A stretch of 64,000 nucleotides of DNA, taken from assembly GCA_016208165.1 (NCBI GenBank), contig JACQYL010000119.1:947-64946 (forward strand). The letters are read 5' to 3'. Source of the stretch: Deltaproteobacteria bacterium. GTDB taxonomy: Bacteria > Desulfobacterota > Desulfarculia > JACQYL01. Every line of letters starts with the position of its first letter. Within the stretch, counting starts at the first letter, position 1. The translations under genes were made by a program, and so were the position numbers. The notes under the pieces are model-generated. The model worked only from the letters and a program-made list of their open reading frames with translations. It searched no databases and was not told the DNA's origin. This document shows, one piece after another, positions 43,349 through 52,723 of the stretch.

Positions 43349-44421
43349 ATGAACCGCAAATGGAGCAATTTAGGGCTGTTGCTGCTGGCCGAGATGCTGG
43401 CTGTATCCCTCTGGTTTTCGGGTACGGCCGTCGTTCCCCAACTGACTCGAGAGTGGGGGCTGACGGGGGGACAGGCCGCCTGGATGACCATGGCTGTGCA
43501 GATCGGATTTGCCGCGGGGGCGCTTGTGAGCGCGGCCCTGAATCTGGCCGATCGCATCGACGTACCCCGCCTGATCAGCCTTAGCGCGCTTTTGGGTGCT
43601 GTTTTCAATGCAGCGATCGCGCTGGGAGTAGACCGTCCCGAGCCGGCGTTGGTCCTACGCTTTCTCACAGGCGCGGCCCTCGCCGGCGTGTATCCTCCCG
43701 GCATGAAGCTGGTGGCAAGCTGGTGCAAGCAGGACCGTGGCCTGGGGATCGGCCTGCTCATCGGGGCCATAACCGTAGGCTCGGGCATACCCCATCTGAT
43801 GCATGCCGCGCCTGACCTTGGCGGGCGCTTCGCGTTCACTTCCTGGCGCCTCCTGCTGCTGGCGTCTTCTGTCTGCGCCGTGTGCTCCGCATGGATCTCC
43901 GAACGGTACATCGCTTCAGGACCTTGAGCTATCACCAGGCCGGATGGACCGAAGCCGGGGCCAGGGTGGCCGCTTTCGCCGTTTTTGCGGTCGGCGGAGT
44001 CGGCAGTGCCGTTACGGGTATACTGAGCGACCGGCTGGGGCGCACCATGACATCCATGGCCAGTCTTGCACTCAGCGGAAGCGCGGCCCTGATTGTGGGG
44101 CTGTTTTTCGGCTCGCCCCTAATATTGACCGGCATATGCCTGGTCTGGGGGTTCGCCGTGGTGGCCGACAGCGCTCAGTTCAGTACGGCCGTGAGCGAAC
44201 TTGGCGATCCCCGATACGTGGGCACTGCTCTGAGCGTGCAGACCAGCCTCGGATTCCTGTTGACGTTGATTTCCATTCGTCTGATTCCGCTGCTGGTGGA
44301 ACGAATCGGATGGGAATGGGCCTTCGTTTTTTTGACGCCCGGACCCGTGTTCGGCGTTTTGAGCATGCTGCGCCTGCGCGCATTGCCCGAGGCGGAAACC
44401 ATGGCCTCCGGAAACCGATAG
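43349..44421 (+). pseudogene. MFS transporter, broken by frameshift and apparent deletion
   Basis: Two frames together resemble one major facilitator transporter. The first (ATG 43349 to TGA 43927) encodes TM1-6: LLLAEMLAVSLWFSGTAVVP, FLTGAALAGVYPPGMKLVAS, RLLLLASSVCAVCSAWIS. The second, in another frame from about 43882 to 44421, gives the C-terminal half: AVFAVGGVGSAVTGILSDRL, VWGFAVVADSAQFSTAVSEL, and ends EAETMASGNR. The piece expected between, covering the cytoplasmic loop and TM7 (some 40-50 residues), is missing, so a deletion of a length not divisible by three is likely rather than a single-base error. It is therefore probably not functional. Confidence 0.75.
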
Positions 44422-44558
44422 TGTTGATAGCCGAGGGAAGCGTCAAAAAATTCCCCTCAGCCCCCTAGTATGTTCTCACCAGTGCCGCACGGCCCATGGC
44501 GGAACGGCTGAGCCGATGGGATGGACCCGGCTGTCTCGAACCGAGTGTCAAAACCCTT

Positions 44559-44719
44559 AACAGGCTGTTGAAAAACGCGATCTGCGGCGTTGCGCTTCAT
44601 CCCTCGTCACTGCGACGTACTCTATGTACGCCTCATTCCTCGAGATTTGCGCGCCTTGCATCTCATCGTTTTTCAACGGCCTGTAACAACCCGTCTTTTT
44701 CAACGGGCTGTTAAGTCTG
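44559..44719. repeat. 161-bp palindromic repeat, copy 1
   Basis: A 161-base element starting AACAGGCTGTTGAAAAACGC and ending ACGGGCTGTTAAGTCTG. The two halves are imperfect inverted copies of about 60 bases meeting at GTACTCTATGTAC, so the RNA or single strand would fold as one long hairpin. A second copy of exactly the same length is at 53943-54103. No reading frame inside looks real. It follows the broken MFS gene. Confidence 0.85.
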
Positions 44720-44882
44720 CTAGGCGACCTGTTGCCCGACCGCGCCCTTTCATCCATTGGACCCATCGTCATGGTGGAAAAACCGGGTCCGCTTGTGATA
44801 CACTGCGTCGCCGTTCGGAGGAGAATGTTGGCGCAAAGACGTTCCCAACGAAGTTCAAGAACTCTGCATTTTGGAGCTGAAG

Positions 44883-45350
44883 ATGAAAAAACTGAATCCC
44901 CAGTGGACAAGCTTAATTCAGGACCAGGTCAATGCCTGTCCGTACTTCTCCCTGCAATCCATGGAAATCAAGGAACTCTCGTTCGGTGCGTCGCTAATCG
45001 AGATTGACGTTCAAAACAAGCACCTGCAACCTTTCGGCAACGTGCACGGAGGCGTCTTTTCGACCCTGATCGATGCGGCCGGCTTCTGGGCGTTGTATAC
45101 CGAAATCGAACCCGGTATGGGCATGACCACGGTCGAGATGAAATTAAATTATCTGGCGCCCGCATCGGACGGACGTCTCATCGGCTTTGGAAAGACCATC
45201 AAGATGGGCCGGACATTGGGACTGGCGGACGCGAGAATCGAGGATCAACGGGGCCGACTGCTGGCTCACGGCACGGTGACCCTTATGGTCCTGCGAGACC
45301 TGAAGCTGGAAGGACAGGAAGGACTGCCGGCGAAATTCCTGCCCGAATGA
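44883..45350 (+). CDS. PaaI-type hotdog thioesterase
   Basis: A 155-residue hotdog-fold acyl-CoA thioesterase of the PaaI/YdiI kind. The signature NVHGGVFSTLIDAAGFWALY has the catalytic HGG-x(7)-D layout, followed by TTVEMKLNYLAPASDGRLIG. It hydrolyses acyl- or aryl-CoA thioesters in the cytoplasm. The ATG at 44883 is preferred to a TTG at 44871 because GGAG lies six bases before it. It is convergent with the response regulator gene 15 bases away. Confidence 0.88.
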   Translation: MKKLNPQWTSLIQDQVNACPYFSLQSMEIKELSFGASLIEIDVQNKHLQPFGNVHGGVFSTLIDAAGFWALYTEIEPGMGMTTVEMKLNYLAPASDGRLIGFGKTIKMGRTLGLADARIEDQRGRLLAHGTVTLMVLRDLKLEGQEGLPAKFLPE

Positions 45351-45364
45351 GCGGATGGACCGCC

Positions 45365-46006
45365 TCAAGCCAAACGAATGATTTTTTCCCTTATGGCGTA
45401 CTTCACGATCCCGGCCGTGTCGCGGATGTTGAGTTTTTTCTTGATGTTGTCCTTGTGTCCTTCCACGGTTTTCACGCTCAGGTGCAGAAGATCGGCAATC
45501 TCCTTGTTGGTTCTGCCTTCCGCCACAAGCTGCAACACCTCGATTTCCCTGGACGACAGAATACGGTCCGAGGTGTCCAGCTCTTTGATGTAATCTTCCA
45601 GAACGATCTTCGATATGGAGGGACTGAAAAAAGCCTCTCCTTTGAGCACGGCTTCTATGGCATCGAACAGCTGGCTCACCGCCGACTTTTTCACCACATA
45701 GCCGGACGCCCCGCATTGCAGCATCTGGCGAATGGATTCCTTGTCTTCATACATGGTGAGGACCAGGATTTTGCAGTCGGGAAAGCGCTTCTTGATTTGT
45801 CGGGTCGCTTCCAGACCGTTCAGGTCAGGCATGGAAACGTCCATGATGACGATGTCCGGATGCAGCTCTTCCACTTCCCGGATGGCTTCCCTTCCCGTGG
45901 AGGCTTCACCGACAACGATGAAATCCTCCCTTGCCTCGAGAAGAGAACGAATGCCCTCCCTGACAATGGTGTGATCGTCCGCGATCACAATTCGGCGCTT
46001 ATTCAT
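45365..46006 (-). CDS. LuxR/NarL-family response regulator
   Basis: A 213-residue regulator: receiver with Asp10/Asp11, phospho-acceptor Asp56 in IVIMDVSMPDLNG, and a late KKSAVSQLFDAI; a C-terminal LuxR HTH (LSSREIEVLQLVAEGRTNKE, IADLLHLSVKTVEGHKDNIK). It should be phosphorylated by the kinase whose gene overlaps its start by four bases (ATGA at 46003-46006). It is the last gene of the solute-binding protein / kinase / regulator operon. Confidence 0.93.
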   Translation of the reverse strand: MNKRRIVIADDHTIVREGIRSLLEAREDFIVVGEASTGREAIREVEELHPDIVIMDVSMPDLNGLEATRQIKKRFPDCKILVLTMYEDKESIRQMLQCGASGYVVKKSAVSQLFDAIEAVLKGEAFFSPSISKIVLEDYIKELDTSDRILSSREIEVLQLVAEGRTNKEIADLLHLSVKTVEGHKDNIKKKLNIRDTAGIVKYAIREKIIRLA

Positions 46007-47856
46007 AAGAAGTCCTTAAAGGGTTCTTGGCGCAGGGGGACCTGTACGAGCAGCTTCGTCCCGCCGCCATTGGAATTCGATTCCACATCGAGTCTGCCTC
46101 CATAGACCGCTACTCGCTCCCGAATTCCGAACAGCCCCATTCCACCCGCGCGACTCGCGTACCGGCTGCGCCGATCTTCCGCATTGAAGCCCTTGCCGTC
46201 GTCCGCGATCGTCAGGCTGATCCCTTTTCCCCGGTAGTCCACCAACACGTCCGTTTTCGTGGCCTCCGCGTGTTTCGAGACGTTGGTCAGCGCCTCCTGG
46301 GTGACACGATAAATCAGGGTTTCGATGTCGGGAGACAGTTTGGACGCTTCCCCTTCGAGGTGAAGCCTCACGCGAATTCCGGTCCGGTCCTCGAAGCTTT
46401 CCGTATACCATCGAAGCGCGGACACCAGCCCGAAGTCGTCGAGCAGGTGCGGTCTCAAGTCGTAGGCGATGCGGTGAATGTCGTCAATCGACTTCTCAAC
46501 CAGGGTTCGTATGTCGCGGAGTCTCTTCGCCGAGGCATCGGACAGGATGTTCCCGGTCCTTTCAAGCATTTCGACGTTGATGTTGATGGCGGAGAGCGCC
46601 TGACCGACTTCGTCGTGCAATTCCTGTGAAATTCGTTTTCGCTCCTCCTCCTGGGCATGAACCAGCTTCTCTGAAAGATCGATGAGGTCCCGTTCGTACC
46701 TGAGCCGCTCCGATATGTCCCTTATGATCACCAGAACGGCGTTTCTATTCTTATATACGATCAACCCGGCATTGACCTCGACTTCCCTGACCTCTCCGTT
46801 CTTACAGGCCACTTTGGTTTCGTATATGGACGGCACTTTGGCGCCTCTGATCCTCTTTTCATGGATGTTCTTCACGTAGTCCACGCAGTCCGAGGAAAGA
46901 ACTCCGAAGTAATCGATGCCCTGAAGCTCCTGGGCGGCGTACCCGGTGATATCTACAAATTTTTGATTCACAAACACATACTTTCCGTCCTGGATGATCA
47001 CAATACCATCATTGGCCTTTTCCACCAGGGTCGAATACTTCTCCTCGGACTCTTTCAACACCTGTATGTTCTCTTCGAGCCTGGACACCATGTGATTGAA
47101 GGCATTGCCGAGTACACCCAGTTCGTCGCCCCGCTTTATGGGAATCCGATGAGAGATGTCTCCTCTCGATATCTTATGCGCGGCGCGGACCACGTCTTTC
47201 AGAGGGGTAGTAATGTGGTTCGATAAGACAAAGCCGGTGAGCACGCTGACCAGCAAACTGACGAGGGCGAGAAGCATGAGGGATTTCTTTGTGGAAACAG
47301 CTACCTCCAGAGCCGATCCGGATTTCTCCGCCATGTCGCTCTCCGCAATGTCGATGAGTTCGTTCGTTACGGCTTTCAGTCCTCTCAGAATCAGCCGTCC
47401 GTGTCTGTCGGTATTGGATATCGAAGAAATATACTCATCGAAATCGATTTCCCCGTAGTCCATCTCCTGGCGCATCTCTTTTTCGACTTCAGCGATCTTG
47501 TCCTCCCATTCGTTGGCCAATTTTTCATAACGGTCGATCACCTGCAGGTATCGATCGTCCTCCCGCTGCAGCTCCCTTCCCTTGTTGATGAGTGATTTGA
47601 TCGGAAGGATGTGTTCAGTGTAGGCCACCAGATATCTGGTTTTTCCGGTCAGCAGGAAACCTCGAATGCTGGCCTGTCGATCTACGATTCGGTACGTCAG
47701 TTCTTGCGCCATCTTGACGGTCTGATAGTATTTACTGTATACTTCCTCATACCGTCGGAACACTGTATTGTAATTTTCTATTGCAATGATGGCAAAGGAT
47801 GGAATAATCAGAATGACAATGAAACAGACGGAAATGATCTTAAGTTTTAGACTCAT
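46003..47856 (-). CDS. NarL-type sensor histidine kinase with CHASE3-like sensor, HAMP and PAS
   Basis: A 617-residue membrane kinase. TM1 at residues 5-26 (IISVCFIVILIIPSFAIIAI), a CHASE3-like periplasmic helical domain (RIVDRQASIRGFLLTGKTRY is typical), TM2 near residue 195, HAMP (TTPLKDVVRAAHKISRGDIS), a PAS domain (LVEKANDGIVIIQDGKYVFV), then HisKA_3 with the phospho-His in RISQELHDEVGQALSAININ and an HATPase end (ADDGKGF, GMGLFGIRERVAVYGG). It follows the binding-protein gene by 42 bases and overlaps the LuxR regulator. The periplasmic ligand may come through that binding protein, which is inference. Confidence 0.92.
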   Translation of the reverse strand: MSLKLKIISVCFIVILIIPSFAIIAIENYNTVFRRYEEVYSKYYQTVKMAQELTYRIVDRQASIRGFLLTGKTRYLVAYTEHILPIKSLINKGRELQREDDRYLQVIDRYEKLANEWEDKIAEVEKEMRQEMDYGEIDFDEYISSISNTDRHGRLILRGLKAVTNELIDIAESDMAEKSGSALEVAVSTKKSLMLLALVSLLVSVLTGFVLSNHITTPLKDVVRAAHKISRGDISHRIPIKRGDELGVLGNAFNHMVSRLEENIQVLKESEEKYSTLVEKANDGIVIIQDGKYVFVNQKFVDITGYAAQELQGIDYFGVLSSDCVDYVKNIHEKRIRGAKVPSIYETKVACKNGEVREVEVNAGLIVYKNRNAVLVIIRDISERLRYERDLIDLSEKLVHAQEEERKRISQELHDEVGQALSAININVEMLERTGNILSDASAKRLRDIRTLVEKSIDDIHRIAYDLRPHLLDDFGLVSALRWYTESFEDRTGIRVRLHLEGEASKLSPDIETLIYRVTQEALTNVSKHAEATKTDVLVDYRGKGISLTIADDGKGFNAEDRRSRYASRAGGMGLFGIRERVAVYGGRLDVESNSNGGGTKLLVQVPLRQEPFKDFL

Positions 47857-47898
47857 TTTATTGAATCTCCGTCATTGTATTGTTATTAATGATATATT

Positions 47899-49434
47899 TT
47901 ACATTGTCGCTTCTTTTAAATAGATCATTCCGGTTATGTAGGGATTGTACTCCACGTTTTTCCGCATCGCGTATAACTTTATTTCTTGATACGTAAAAAT
48001 CGAAAACGCTTCCTCACGTATCATATTTTCCAATTGATGGCACAGCTTGGTTTGCTGCTTCAGATTCACAGTTCGTATGATGCGATGGTACACATCATCG
48101 AAGCCCGTGTGATTCATCAGACTCCAGGGAGAATTCGACGCGTACCACACCATGCCTTCATTAAAAATAATGTGCGACAAGGGATCCGGGCAGCTCCGGG
48201 CAAAGATATCGAGATCAAATTTCGGCAGCGAGGAATCGTACTTGGGATTGACCACGCGAAGAGCGCCGTTTCCTCCTTCAATCTTCAGATCGATATTCAA
48301 CTTTTTTAATTGTCGTTTCAGCACCTCCCCGAGAACGCTTTCCTTTCCCCCGTCGATATCATCGATCATCATGCTTGCCGTAAAGCCTTCAGGATATCCG
48401 GCCTGGGACAGCAGCTCCTTTGCTTTTTCAAAATCATAGCTGTACGGTTTGATGTACGGATTGTAGCCGAATTCACCCGGCATTCCGAGGGTGGCCCGCC
48501 GGATGCCGTTGCCTTGCCGCACGTTTTCGATCAATTCATCTACATTTACCGCATAGTTGAGCGCCTGACGGACGCGCCTGTCCTGGAACGGCCCCTGTTT
48601 CAACAAATTGAAATTGATGGCCATGATGGTAAACGAAGGTTCCTTGATGGTCTTGAACCCGTTTTTCCGTATTTTTTCCAAATCCAGCGGTTTAAAACTG
48701 GTGATCAGGTCGACTTCGCCGCCCATCAGCATATCTACGCGTTCTTGGGTATCCGCAAAAATAAATACGATCTTGCCGATCTTCGGCAGACCGTCGCGCC
48801 AGTAGTTCTCGTTCCGGACCAGAGTGAGTCGCCGGCCCTTCACCCACCCGGCGAATTTAAATGGTCCCGTGCCAACGGGATGGTTCTCGAATGCTTCCGG
48901 CCCTACCGTACGGCAGTACTTGGGCGGAACGATGTAGCCGAATTGGGATAGTCGGTTGAACAGAATCCCGTCAGGATACTTTGTTACGATATTAAACGTG
49001 TATTCATCAATGATTTCGACCCGGTCGATGGAATCGAGCATGTGAGCGCTGGGGGAATTCAGCTCCGGTGACAGGTTCCTTTCCAGGCTGAACTTCACTG
49101 AGTACGCGTCCAGCGCCTCGCCGTTATGGAAAAAAATATTCGGATGAAGCTTGAACTGAACGGTGAGTTCATCCAATCTTCTCCAACTCCGGGCCAGGTT
49201 TGGAGAAGGGTTGCCGTCAATGTCAAATTCCAGCAGATGCTCGAATAGTTGATTGAGAATGTTGTCGTTGCGCTCGTCGAACTCCCTGTGGGGGTCCATT
49301 CTTACATGGGCGTCATTGCCCAGATCGCAGATTCTCAATACACTCTTGTTGTCAATGGGATATGCAGGGTGGGAAAGAGGAAACAGCTCGAGCACGAGGA
49401 GGAGGGCCGGCCAACAAAAGATCCTTAGCCTCAT
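47899..49434 (-). CDS. Family 5 extracellular solute-binding protein (Dpp/Opp/Nik type)
   Basis: A 511-residue exported protein with an N-terminal signal (LRIFCWPALLLVLELFPLSH) and the SBP_bac_5 pattern: LLEFDIDGNPSPNLARSWRR, VQFKLHPNIFFHNGEALDAY, FNIVTKYPDGILFNRLSQFG, VGTGPFKFAGWVKGR and DRRVRQALNYAVNVDELIEN. Family members bind peptides, nickel or other oligomers for ABC import. No permease or ATPase gene accompanies it; instead the kinase and regulator follow. It may therefore act as the ligand receptor for that kinase. The signal has no lipobox, so it would be soluble in the periplasm. Confidence 0.9.
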   Translation of the reverse strand: MRLRIFCWPALLLVLELFPLSHPAYPIDNKSVLRICDLGNDAHVRMDPHREFDERNDNILNQLFEHLLEFDIDGNPSPNLARSWRRLDELTVQFKLHPNIFFHNGEALDAYSVKFSLERNLSPELNSPSAHMLDSIDRVEIIDEYTFNIVTKYPDGILFNRLSQFGYIVPPKYCRTVGPEAFENHPVGTGPFKFAGWVKGRRLTLVRNENYWRDGLPKIGKIVFIFADTQERVDMLMGGEVDLITSFKPLDLEKIRKNGFKTIKEPSFTIMAINFNLLKQGPFQDRRVRQALNYAVNVDELIENVRQGNGIRRATLGMPGEFGYNPYIKPYSYDFEKAKELLSQAGYPEGFTASMMIDDIDGGKESVLGEVLKRQLKKLNIDLKIEGGNGALRVVNPKYDSSLPKFDLDIFARSCPDPLSHIIFNEGMVWYASNSPWSLMNHTGFDDVYHRIIRTVNLKQQTKLCHQLENMIREEAFSIFTYQEIKLYAMRKNVEYNPYITGMIYLKEATM

Positions 49435-50055
49435 GACACGTCCCGGGAATGCCGTTTGAAAGATGGACCGCCGATTCCACGGGGAAGGTTAGGAACTTGA
49501 GATACCGGCGGGAGCGACGATAGCGATTCGTCGTATGATACAGTAGCGATATACCGTATCCTTGGGTTCTCGTCCAGTAAAGAAACCGTTCGAGGCCCGT
49601 ATGTTACATCGGAAACCCGCTACGGGATGCGTAGAGCTTCCGCGTAGAAGAAGGCAAATCAACTCCTCTTTCTTTGGACCGATACGAGTTTTGTGTTTTT
49701 CGCCTCCAAGGGTTTCCTACATCAAAAACGGGGAAACGTCATCCGGTAAACGGAGGGATTCCCCATTGTGGACGTCATCGTCCTGAGTCATAATTCCGAT
49801 TTATGAGTCGAGATGGATGCTTTGGGTGTCCTTTGAGATCGGGCGGCCCTGTTTCGATGAAGAGACCGACTCTTCTGTTGTTCCTGGAAAGGATCCTCAA
49901 ACAGAGACACACGTGAACACACGGGTGACGGCGACCCGTTTAACCGCCCCTTCGAGATTCCTCAATCAACCTCAGTCCTTACGGAAAGGATGGGGTGCTC
50001 TTGTTCGTCTGTTCCGAAGAACGTTATAACCGCACCATCATACCGGGAGGGAACT
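49435..50055. other. Interval without a supported gene
   Basis: About 620 bases between divergent genes (binding protein on the minus strand, SDR gene on the plus strand). Only short frames are open and none has a good ribosome site. Promoters for both sides must lie here, but no consensus box stands out to me. Confidence 0.5.
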
Positions 50056-50823
50056 ATGGGAAGGCTCAGCGAGAAAGTAGCCGTCATCACCGGCGCTGCG
50101 GGTGACATAGGACTGGCCGCCGCTCAGCTCTTTGCCAAAGAAGGCGGCAAGGTCGTGCTGGTGGACGTCAATGGAGACGCCTTGAACGCCGCGGCTCGAA
50201 CCATCGGAAACCATACCGCCAGCCTTGTCCTCGCGGACGTAACGGATCCAATACAAGTTCAACAGTATATCCAAAGCGCTCTCGATCGCCATGGTCGCGT
50301 CGACGTGTTCGTAAACAACGCCGGCATAGAGGGCGTAGTGAAACCGATCCCTGAATATCCGGTGGAAGTCTTCGATCGGGTGATGGCTGTCAACGTGCGC
50401 GGAGTCTGGCTGGGGATGAAATATATGATACCGGTAATGATGAAGGCCGGCGGCGGCAGTATTATCATTACTTCGTCGATTGCAGGTATTAAGGGATCCC
50501 CGCTCGTTTCAGCCTACATCGCCAGCAAACACGCCTGCGTCGGCATCATGCGCGCCGCGGCCATGGAATGCGCCGAGGCGGGTATCCGAGTGAATACGGT
50601 GAACCCGGCGCCCATCGAAACGCGCATGATGCGTTCTCTGGAAAAGGGCCTCATGCCGGAAACGCCGTCCGAGGCCAAGGGATTGTTTCAACAAATGATG
50701 CCTCTTGGACATTACGGAACTCCGGAAGATGTGGCCTACCTGATGTTGTTTCTCGCCAGTGATGAAAGCCGTTATTGCACGGGAGGGGTCTACATGGTGG
50801 ACGGTGGAACGTCCGCCGCTTAG
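50056..50823 (+). CDS. Short-chain dehydrogenase/reductase
   Basis: A 255-residue SDR-family NAD(P)-dependent oxidoreductase. Cofactor motif TGAAGDIGLAAAQLF, structural NNAG in VFVNNAGIEGV, catalytic Ser in IIITSSIAGIKGS, and YIASK (Tyr/Lys of YxxxK). The closing YLMLFLASDESRYCTGGVYM and VDGGTSAA are typical of the family. An Asp after the second strand (VLVDVNGDAL) suggests preference for NAD. GGGAGG precedes the ATG at 50056. Substrate unknown; the binding-protein genes begin 480 bases further on. Confidence 0.92.
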   Translation: MGRLSEKVAVITGAAGDIGLAAAQLFAKEGGKVVLVDVNGDALNAAARTIGNHTASLVLADVTDPIQVQQYIQSALDRHGRVDVFVNNAGIEGVVKPIPEYPVEVFDRVMAVNVRGVWLGMKYMIPVMMKAGGGSIIITSSIAGIKGSPLVSAYIASKHACVGIMRAAAMECAEAGIRVNTVNPAPIETRMMRSLEKGLMPETPSEAKGLFQQMMPLGHYGTPEDVAYLMLFLASDESRYCTGGVYMVDGGTSAA

Positions 50824-51301
50824 CCTGATTCGCGCCGCCCTGCAAACCGGCAAATCAGGCTATGTGACGGTTCCGGGTTAGGAGGCGGTCCCAGGAATCG
50901 GATTTACCGCCCGATAGAACCGACCCGGAATGTACCGGGGCAGGTTCGGCCCCCGTCGAAAATTCGCTTGCAAGGATCCGATCCGAGCGGTATTTTCAAA
51001 ATAGCCGGTAGAAAACGGTTCAGGCGGGTTTACCACGGTTTGACACTGTTTTGGCCTGTGCCGGAACGATTTACGCCTTGAATGTCCTTGAATTTTTCAA
51101 ATATCGGCAGGCAGGAATGCGGAACTTGCTTCGAAGGAGTTGCCGCGGATTTCGGGTAACGACGGATAACGTTGCCGGTTTGTCGGTGATGGTTCTTTGC
51201 TTGAGACAGGAATCCCAACGAACAAAGGAGGTGATCGGGAAGACTAAGAAGACTTGGATGGTGCTCCGACCTATGCTGACTCTTACTTGGGGAGGTCTCG
51301 A
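50824..51301. other. Leader interval before the tandem binding proteins
   Basis: About 480 bases without a supported gene. A TTGACA-like box is present at about 51039 (GGTTTGACACTG) but no convincing -10 follows at the right distance. The strength expected of binding-protein expression suggests a promoter here. Confidence 0.35.
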
Positions 51302-52522
51302 ATGAAAGCAACAAACCTGTTAAGGGTGCTGCAACGCTTTCTCCTGGTCCCGATGTTGGGAGTGGCGCTGTTTTCGATGTCGCTTGTAGCGTCACCCGCG
51401 GCAATGGGCGATGAACCCAAAACACTCGAGATTGGTGTGCTTGGCGCTCTGACCGGCTTCGGATCCGCGGCGGAAACCCTGATCGTGCAGGGAACCGAGG
51501 TGGCAAAGGACTGGCTTAACGAACAGGGCGGAATAGCGGTAAATAACCAGAAGTATCTGATCAAGCTGGTCATCGAAGACACTAAGAGTACGGCCACGGG
51601 GACCGTGGCGGCAGCCACCAAGCTAGTATACGACGACAAGGTGAAGTTCATTGTCGGTCTGGTGGTGCCGTACATGGTGGAAGCGGGAGGCACGGTGACC
51701 GAACCGGCCGAGGTTTTACGCGTCCTTGCTTACAATTGCGCCATGCCTTCCGAATACGGTCCCAAAACCCCTTACACATTCGTGGGAGAAAACGCCAGCG
51801 TGGAAGGCGCCATTGCCTCCCTGTCCTATCTCGTCGAGTCGCACCCGGAAGTGAAATCGGTCGTGTTCATCATTCCGGATGACGGCTCCATCCCTTTTCT
51901 CGGCGAAACGGTCAAAAAGCTGGCTGAAGAACGCGATCTTACCGTAAAGGGTATCATCGGATGGACCCACGATACGGTGGACTTTACGCCTATAGCGGCA
52001 AAGGCCATCGCCCGTGATGCGGACGCCATACACATGACCAACGGGTGGCCCGGACCCTTGGGCTCCATTCTCAAGGCCGCTCGCGAGGCCGGATATACCA
52101 AACCCATCGTGGCTTTCAACAACCCCGCCCCGGATGTCACGATGGTCGCCGGAAAGGCAGCGTCCACGAATTTCATCACGAACGGCATTATCTGGGACGC
52201 GGAAGGCAACCCCCCCATGATCAAGGAGCTCGGAGCCCGGTTTGTGAAGAAATATGGGAACGCCTTCTACTACCACTTCTGCGGAGTCAACATACTGTAC
52301 CATCTGGTGCAAGCCATCGAGAAAGCTCAGAGTCTGGATCCGAAGGTCGTGAAAACCCAATGGGAGGAGATGGACACCATCGAAACGGTGTACGGAACCG
52401 GACGCATGTGCGGAGAAAAGACGTACGGGATCAAGCATACGGTATGCCACCCCGTGGCCATCCAGGTGCTCGAGGACGGTCAGGTGACTCAAGTTAAATG
52501 GGTGGATGTGTACACTCCTTAG
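51302..52522 (+). CDS. Branched-chain-type ABC substrate-binding protein, copy 1
   Basis: A 406-residue exported protein of the LivK/type I periplasmic-binding family. Signal peptide to about ASPAAMGDE; then TLEIGVLGALTGFGSAAETL, TKSTATGTVAAATKLVYDDK, VLRVLAYNCAMPSEYGPKTP and KSVVFIIPDDGSIPFLGETV. It would deliver amino acids or similar small carboxylates to the LivHMGF transporter downstream. GGGGAGG precedes the ATG. It is followed after 200 bases by a close paralogue of the same length (406 residues), so the pair arose by tandem duplication. Confidence 0.92.
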   Translation: MKATNLLRVLQRFLLVPMLGVALFSMSLVASPAAMGDEPKTLEIGVLGALTGFGSAAETLIVQGTEVAKDWLNEQGGIAVNNQKYLIKLVIEDTKSTATGTVAAATKLVYDDKVKFIVGLVVPYMVEAGGTVTEPAEVLRVLAYNCAMPSEYGPKTPYTFVGENASVEGAIASLSYLVESHPEVKSVVFIIPDDGSIPFLGETVKKLAEERDLTVKGIIGWTHDTVDFTPIAAKAIARDADAIHMTNGWPGPLGSILKAAREAGYTKPIVAFNNPAPDVTMVAGKAASTNFITNGIIWDAEGNPPMIKELGARFVKKYGNAFYYHFCGVNILYHLVQAIEKAQSLDPKVVKTQWEEMDTIETVYGTGRMCGEKTYGIKHTVCHPVAIQVLEDGQVTQVKWVDVYTP

Positions 52523-52723
52523 ACCGGTCCAAAGAACTTATCGTGCACGATCTGTGTCATGCCGGGATCGAGGAGGTGTTTCCCCATGTTGCACCGAAGG
52601 ATCGAGCGGCGGTGCGGCTGCAATCCTCCTGCAGGGTCCGTCACGAACAGGTGTTTAGGTATTACCGTTTGGGCTTTGGGATCTGCTTTGACCGACGCGA
52701 ACGTTCAGTTAAGGAGGCTTCGA

